From assembly GCA_046154125.1 (NCBI GenBank), contig JBJXEJ010000146.1:19302-83301 (forward strand): a stretch of 64,000 bases of DNA, in the 5' to 3' direction. The notes under the pieces were generated by a model. That model saw only the letters and a list, made by a program, of their open reading frames with translations, did not search any database and was not told the origin of the DNA. The stretch comes from PBB1 sp046154125 (GTDB lineage Bacteria > Pseudomonadota > Gammaproteobacteria > Burkholderiales > Burkholderiaceae_C). Position 1 is the first letter of the stretch; every line of letters starts with the position of its first letter. A program made the position numbers and the translations under genes. Positions 60,379 to 64,000 of the stretch are shown here, piece by piece.

Positions 60379-61626
60379 ATGCGGATGGCAAGCGGTCCCC
60401 ACATCGTCGTGCTCAGCAGCCTGTTTCCGAGTGCGGTGCAGCCGGGTGCCGGGTTGTTCATCCGCGAGCGCATGTTCCGGGTCGGTGCGCAGCTGCCGCT
60501 CTGTGTGGTGTCGCCCACGCCTTGGTTTCCGCTGCAGGGTTTGCTGAGGCGCTGGAAGCCGGGCTTCCGACCCGGGGCCCCGGCCCGCGAGACGCAGGCT
60601 GGTTTCGATGTCTGGTTCCCGAGGTTTCTTTCCTTCCCGGGGTTGCTGAAGCAGCACGATGGACTGCTGATGGCCCTTGGCGCGCTGCCGCGTCTTTGGC
60701 GACTCAAGCGCGCTGGCCGCCTCGACATCATCGATTCGCACTTCGGGTTTCCGGACGGTCAAGCAGCGACGCTGCTGGGTCGCTGGCTCAAGGTGCCTGT
60801 GACCATCACGCTGCGTGGCACGGAGCAGCGGCATGCGCAAGATCCCGCGCTCGCTCCTCGACTGTCACTTGCGCTGAAGCGAGCCACGCAGGTGTTCGCC
60901 GTGTCCGAATCGCTGCGAAGCACCGCGCTGGCGCTCGGTGTACCGCCCGAGAAAGCGCGCGTCGTCGGCAATGGCGTCGACCTTCTCAAGTTCAGCCCGA
61001 TTCCGAAGGCGCAGGCACGACAGGCCCTCGATCTGCCAAACGGTGTACCCGTGCTGGTCACGGTGGGCGGGCTGGTCGAGCGCAAGGGCTTTCACCGCGT
61101 CATCGAATTGATTCCCGCATTGCGCGAGCGCTTTCCGGGGCTGGTGTACCTGGTGATCGGAGGCGCCAGCCCCGAGGGCGACATGGGCGCGGCGCTGAAG
61201 CGCCAGGCAGCTGAACTCGGGGTCGCCGACGCCGTTCGTTTCCTGGGTGCGCTGCCGCCCGAACACCTGCGCGGTCCGCTCTCCGCCGCCGATGTGTTCG
61301 TGCTCGCCACCCGCAACGAAGGCTGGGCCAACGTGCTGCTCGAGGCGATGGCTTGTGGTCTGCCTGTCGTGACCACGGATGTCGGCGGCAACTCGGAGGT
61401 GGTGTGCCGTCACGACCTCGGATGCATCGTGCCGTTCGGCGACGCCAGCGCGCTTCGGGAATCCATCGCCCGGGCCCTGGCCACGCCGTGGGATGCCGCG
61501 GCGCTGCGCCGCCATGCCGAGGCCAACACCTGGGACATGCGCGTCGACGAGCTCGTCAAGCGCTTTCTCGAACTCGCGGCGGCGTCATGCGCGTCTCCGG
61601 TTTCCGCGCGTGCGGCGCAGCACTGA
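60379..61626 (+). CDS. Glycosyltransferase family 4
   Basis: A 415-residue GT4 enzyme. It starts with IVVLSSLFPSAVQPGAGLFIRERM, has DIIDSHFGFPDGQAATLLG and VTITLRGTEQRHAQDP in the acceptor domain, then VVGNGVDLLKFSP, VTVGGLVERKGFHRVIELI, VIGGASPEGDMG and ATRNEGWANVLLEAMACGLPVV (E-x7-E). It lies two bases after the preceding stop, with a second in-frame ATG at 60385. It is the third glycosyltransferase of this part of the XrtA locus. Confidence 0.92.
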   Translation: MRMASGPHIVVLSSLFPSAVQPGAGLFIRERMFRVGAQLPLCVVSPTPWFPLQGLLRRWKPGFRPGAPARETQAGFDVWFPRFLSFPGLLKQHDGLLMALGALPRLWRLKRAGRLDIIDSHFGFPDGQAATLLGRWLKVPVTITLRGTEQRHAQDPALAPRLSLALKRATQVFAVSESLRSTALALGVPPEKARVVGNGVDLLKFSPIPKAQARQALDLPNGVPVLVTVGGLVERKGFHRVIELIPALRERFPGLVYLVIGGASPEGDMGAALKRQAAELGVADAVRFLGALPPEHLRGPLSAADVFVLATRNEGWANVLLEAMACGLPVVTTDVGGNSEVVCRHDLGCIVPFGDASALRESIARALATPWDAAALRRHAEANTWDMRVDELVKRFLELAAASCASPVSARAAQH

Positions 61627-61640
61627 GGGCGCACACGATC

Positions 61641-62996
61641 ATGGCTGGCGCGTACACCCGATTCACCTCGCGACTGCTCTTCCCTCTTCACGAGCGGTTG
61701 AAGGGCCATACCAGCGTGGCCGTGCGTCGACGACTCGAAGCATCGCAGTGGTGGTCTGCCGAACAACTGGAAGCCCTGCAGCTGGAGCGTCTGCGCGACC
61801 TGCTCGGCGAGGCGGGTCGCCACGTGCCCTACTACCGGGACCTGTTTCGCTCGCTGGGATTCGACCCCCTGAAAGTGGACAGTCTGGCCGACCTGCAGCG
61901 CCTGCCGTTCCTCACGAAGCCCGTCATCCGTGCCAACGTCGACGGCCTGAAGCACGAGCACGCCCAGGGCCTGGCGCGCTTCAACACCGGCGGCAGCTCG
62001 GGCGAGCCGCTGATCTTCTTCATCGGCAACGAGCGCGTCAGCCATGACGTGGCCGCCAAGTGGCGAGCCACGCGCTGGTGGGACGTCGACATCGGCGACC
62101 CCGAGATGGTGGTCTGGGGCTCTCCCATCGAGCTGGGTTCCCAGGATCACATTCGCCGCTGGCGTGATCGATTGCTGCGCACCCGCTTGCTGCCGGCATT
62201 CGAGATGAGCGAGACCAAGCTCGACGGGTTCATCGCCGCCATCCGCCGACAGCGGCCGAAAATGCTCTTCGGCTACCCGTCTGCACTCAGCCACATCGCA
62301 CGCCATGCTGAAAAGCGCGGCCTGCGCATGGACGACCTCGGCATCGTGGTGGCATTCGTCACCAGCGAACGGCTGTACGACGAGCAGCGTGATGCCATCT
62401 CGCGGGTGTTCGGCTGCAAGGTGGCCAACGGCTACGGTGGTCGCGATGCCGGCTTCATCGCGCATCAGTGCCCGCAGGGCAGCATGCACATCACCGCCGA
62501 GGACGTGATCGTCGAGATCGTCGGCCCCGAGGGTCAGGTGCTTCCGCCCGGGCAGGCGGGCGAGGTGGTCGTCACCCATCTGGCGACGAAGGAGTTCCCG
62601 TTCATCCGCTATCGCACTGGCGACGTGGCGGTGCGGGGCAGCGAGGCGTGCGCCTGCGGCCGGGGCCTGCCGATCCTGAAGGAGATCCAGGGTCGGACCA
62701 CCGATTTCGTGATGGCGGCCGACGGTACCGTGATGCACGGACTGGCACTGGTCTACGTGGTGCGCGACCTCCCCGGCGTCCAGGCGTTCAAGATCGTGCA
62801 GGAAACCCTCGGCCTAACGAGGGTGCAACTGGTCACCGACGACCAGTTCGACCCCGCAAACCAGGCCGAGATCGTTCGTGGATTCAAGCGCCGACTCGGT
62901 GATTCGGTCGAGGTCCATGTCGAGAAAGTGGACCGCATTGCACCGGAGAAATCGGGCAAGTTCCGCTATGTCGTCAGCCACGCGCTGCCCGGTTGA
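61641..62996 (+). CDS. CapK/phenylacetate-CoA ligase-like adenylating enzyme
   Basis: A 451-residue adenylate-forming enzyme of the PaaK/CapK type. Features: LRDLLGEAGRHVPYYRDLF, the phosphate-binding loop RFNTGGSSGEPLIFF, FGYPSALSHIARHA, VANGYGGRDAGFIAHQC, RYRTGDVAVRG and the C-terminal KSGKFRYVVS with a likely catalytic Lys. Such genes often sit beside the exosortase-A-linked O-glycosylation ligase, and may activate an acid for transfer to the polymer. ATG 61641 fits the family N terminus (FPLHERLKGH soon after); ATG 61587 overlaps the upstream gene. Confidence 0.88.
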   Translation: MAGAYTRFTSRLLFPLHERLKGHTSVAVRRRLEASQWWSAEQLEALQLERLRDLLGEAGRHVPYYRDLFRSLGFDPLKVDSLADLQRLPFLTKPVIRANVDGLKHEHAQGLARFNTGGSSGEPLIFFIGNERVSHDVAAKWRATRWWDVDIGDPEMVVWGSPIELGSQDHIRRWRDRLLRTRLLPAFEMSETKLDGFIAAIRRQRPKMLFGYPSALSHIARHAEKRGLRMDDLGIVVAFVTSERLYDEQRDAISRVFGCKVANGYGGRDAGFIAHQCPQGSMHITAEDVIVEIVGPEGQVLPPGQAGEVVVTHLATKEFPFIRYRTGDVAVRGSEACACGRGLPILKEIQGRTTDFVMAADGTVMHGLALVYVVRDLPGVQAFKIVQETLGLTRVQLVTDDQFDPANQAEIVRGFKRRLGDSVEVHVEKVDRIAPEKSGKFRYVVSHALPG

Positions 62997-63002
62997 TCCC
63001 GA

Positions 63003-64000
63003 ATGCGCGATTACCTCGTTCTCTTCCTGGTAGCGATTGGCGCGATCAAGGCGCTGCGTCACCCCTGGGTGGGCGTCATGCTGTGGACGTGGATCAGCAT
63101 CATGAATCCACACCGGTTCGGCTACGGGAATGCCTTTGATGCACCAGTGGCTGCTGTGGCCGCAGGCGTCACGGTAATCGGATTCCTCATCACCCGCGAC
63201 CAGCGGAGTTCTCCATTCAAGGAGCCGACGGTCGCTGTATTTGCTGCGTTCGTGGTCTGGATGACTATCTCCTGGCTGGCGGGTCTGGCGCCCGCCGACG
63301 ACTACCCGCAGTGGAGCAAGGTCATGAAGATCGATTTCATGATCTTCATCGCGCTGGCGGTGCTGCACAGCAAGAAGCACGTTGTTGCGCTGGTCTGGGT
63401 CTGCGCCGGGTCATTGGCCCTTTTGGGAGCGAAGGGCGGGTTGTTCACGCTGCTGACCGGTGGTGGCCTGCACGTCTACGGCCCGCCGGGCACGTTCATC
63501 GAGGACAACAACGAGTTCGCGGTGGCGCTGATCATGACCATCCCGCTGTTGCGTTTCCTGCAGTTGCAGGTCATCAACGCGTGGGGCAAGCGCGGGCTGG
63601 GTGTCGCAATGCTGTTGTGTGCCGTGTCGGCGCTCGGCAGCCAGAGCCGCGGTGCGCTGCTCGGGCTGTCGGCCATGGGCCTGCTGCTCTGGTGGCGAGG
63701 TGCCAATCGCGCTCGCAATGGAGTCCTCATGGTGGTTGTGGTCGTGGCGCTGTTGGCCTTCATGCCTTCCAGCTGGTACGAGCGCATGCAGACGATGAAC
63801 ACCTATGGTGAAGATCGGTCGGCGATGGGGCGCATCAGCGCGTGGTGGACCGCCTGGAACCTGGCCCGCGACTACCTGGCCGGCGTCGGCTTCAATGCGG
63901 TGCGGCCGGAACTCTTCGCCAGGTACTCGCCTTACCCCGACCTGATCCAGGCCGCGCACAGCATCTACTTCCAGGTGCTGGGGCACCACGGATTCATCGG
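63003..64000 (+). CDS. Exosortase A-associated O-glycosylation ligase (3' cut by window)
   Basis: At least 332 codons of a polytopic membrane protein, still open at the window end. It begins MRDYLVLFLVAIGAIKALRH, followed by MLWTWISIMNPHRFGYG, which is typical of the XrtA-associated Wzy/ligase family (TIGR03097 type). Later segments include VYGPPGTFIEDNNEFAVALI, SALGSQSRGALLGL and YGEDRSAMGRISAWWTAWNLA with the conserved Arg-rich loop. It would polymerise or ligate the polysaccharide to a lipid or protein. It starts six bases after the CapK-like stop. Confidence 0.9.
   Translation, partial: MRDYLVLFLVAIGAIKALRHPWVGVMLWTWISIMNPHRFGYGNAFDAPVAAVAAGVTVIGFLITRDQRSSPFKEPTVAVFAAFVVWMTISWLAGLAPADDYPQWSKVMKIDFMIFIALAVLHSKKHVVALVWVCAGSLALLGAKGGLFTLLTGGGLHVYGPPGTFIEDNNEFAVALIMTIPLLRFLQLQVINAWGKRGLGVAMLLCAVSALGSQSRGALLGLSAMGLLLWWRGANRARNGVLMVVVVVALLAFMPSSWYERMQTMNTYGEDRSAMGRISAWWTAWNLARDYLAGVGFNAVRPELFARYSPYPDLIQAAHSIYFQVLGHHGFI

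Overview
The window (about 65% G+C, no tRNA, rRNA, CRISPR or insertion sequence seen) looks like a chromosome segment of a betaproteobacterium of the Rhodocyclales/Burkholderiales type. The reasons are the gmk-rpoZ-spoT block facing greB, the compact eutR-permease-eutBC ethanolamine cluster, and two exopolysaccharide loci tied to exosortases and PEP-CTERM protein sorting.

Layout. 1-0.5 kb: 3' end of dxs. 0.5-5.4 kb: ethanolamine use (eutR divergent from a permease, eutB, eutC), with no microcompartment genes. 5.5-27.4 kb: exopolysaccharide locus 1, of the methanolan (eps) type. Two genes on the minus strand (glycosyltransferase, sugar-phosphate transferase) diverge from a PEP-CTERM protein gene and from a very tight plus-strand operon: epsF, epsG, glycosyltransferases, polymerase, acyl- and pyruvyl-transferases, GH26-like hydrolase, oxidoreductases, flippase, exosortase B and EpsI. 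Every junction in that operon overlaps, and a 24-codon Arg-rich reading frame fills the only apparent gap. 27.4-31.3 kb: housekeeping genes greB, spoT, rpoZ and gmk. 31.5-40.7 kb: the PEP-CTERM two-component regulators prsR and prsK. They are separated by a lower-G+C minus-strand block holding an EpsB-type sugar transferase, a ten-cysteine Tat-like secreted protein, a PqqD-like chaperone, an HprK-related kinase, a nucleotidyltransferase and a secreted trypsin-like protease. 40.9-64 kb: exopolysaccharide locus 2, the canonical XrtA set: export lipoprotein, chain-length protein, tyrosine kinase, outer-membrane protein, ATPase, wecB, deacetylase, FemAB-like protein, glycosyltransferases, XrtA fused to EpsI, asparagine-synthase-like amidotransferase, CapK-like ligase and O-glycosylation ligase. 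The last gene runs off the window.

How they fit together. Each EPS locus makes a polymer on undecaprenyl phosphate (phospho-sugar transferase, glycosyltransferases, flippase/polymerase, Wzz/tyrosine kinase) and each carries its own exosortase to process PEP-CTERM surface proteins. PrsK/PrsR with sigma-54 is the expected control circuit, and a -24/-12-like site lies upstream of the one PEP-CTERM gene seen.

The most interesting candidate system is the minus-strand block at 32.9-36.7 kb. The kinase, PqqD-like protein and nucleotidyltransferase match what I recall as the 'HPr-rel-A' families, whose product is unknown. Here they lie directly downstream of a small ten-cysteine protein with a twin-arginine-like leader, which is a plausible substrate, and upstream of a secreted protease. 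A second candidate is a tandem MshEN-like (cyclic-di-GMP-binding type) motif pair at the N terminus of the EpsG tyrosine kinase. All family names come from reading motifs and context; no database search was run.
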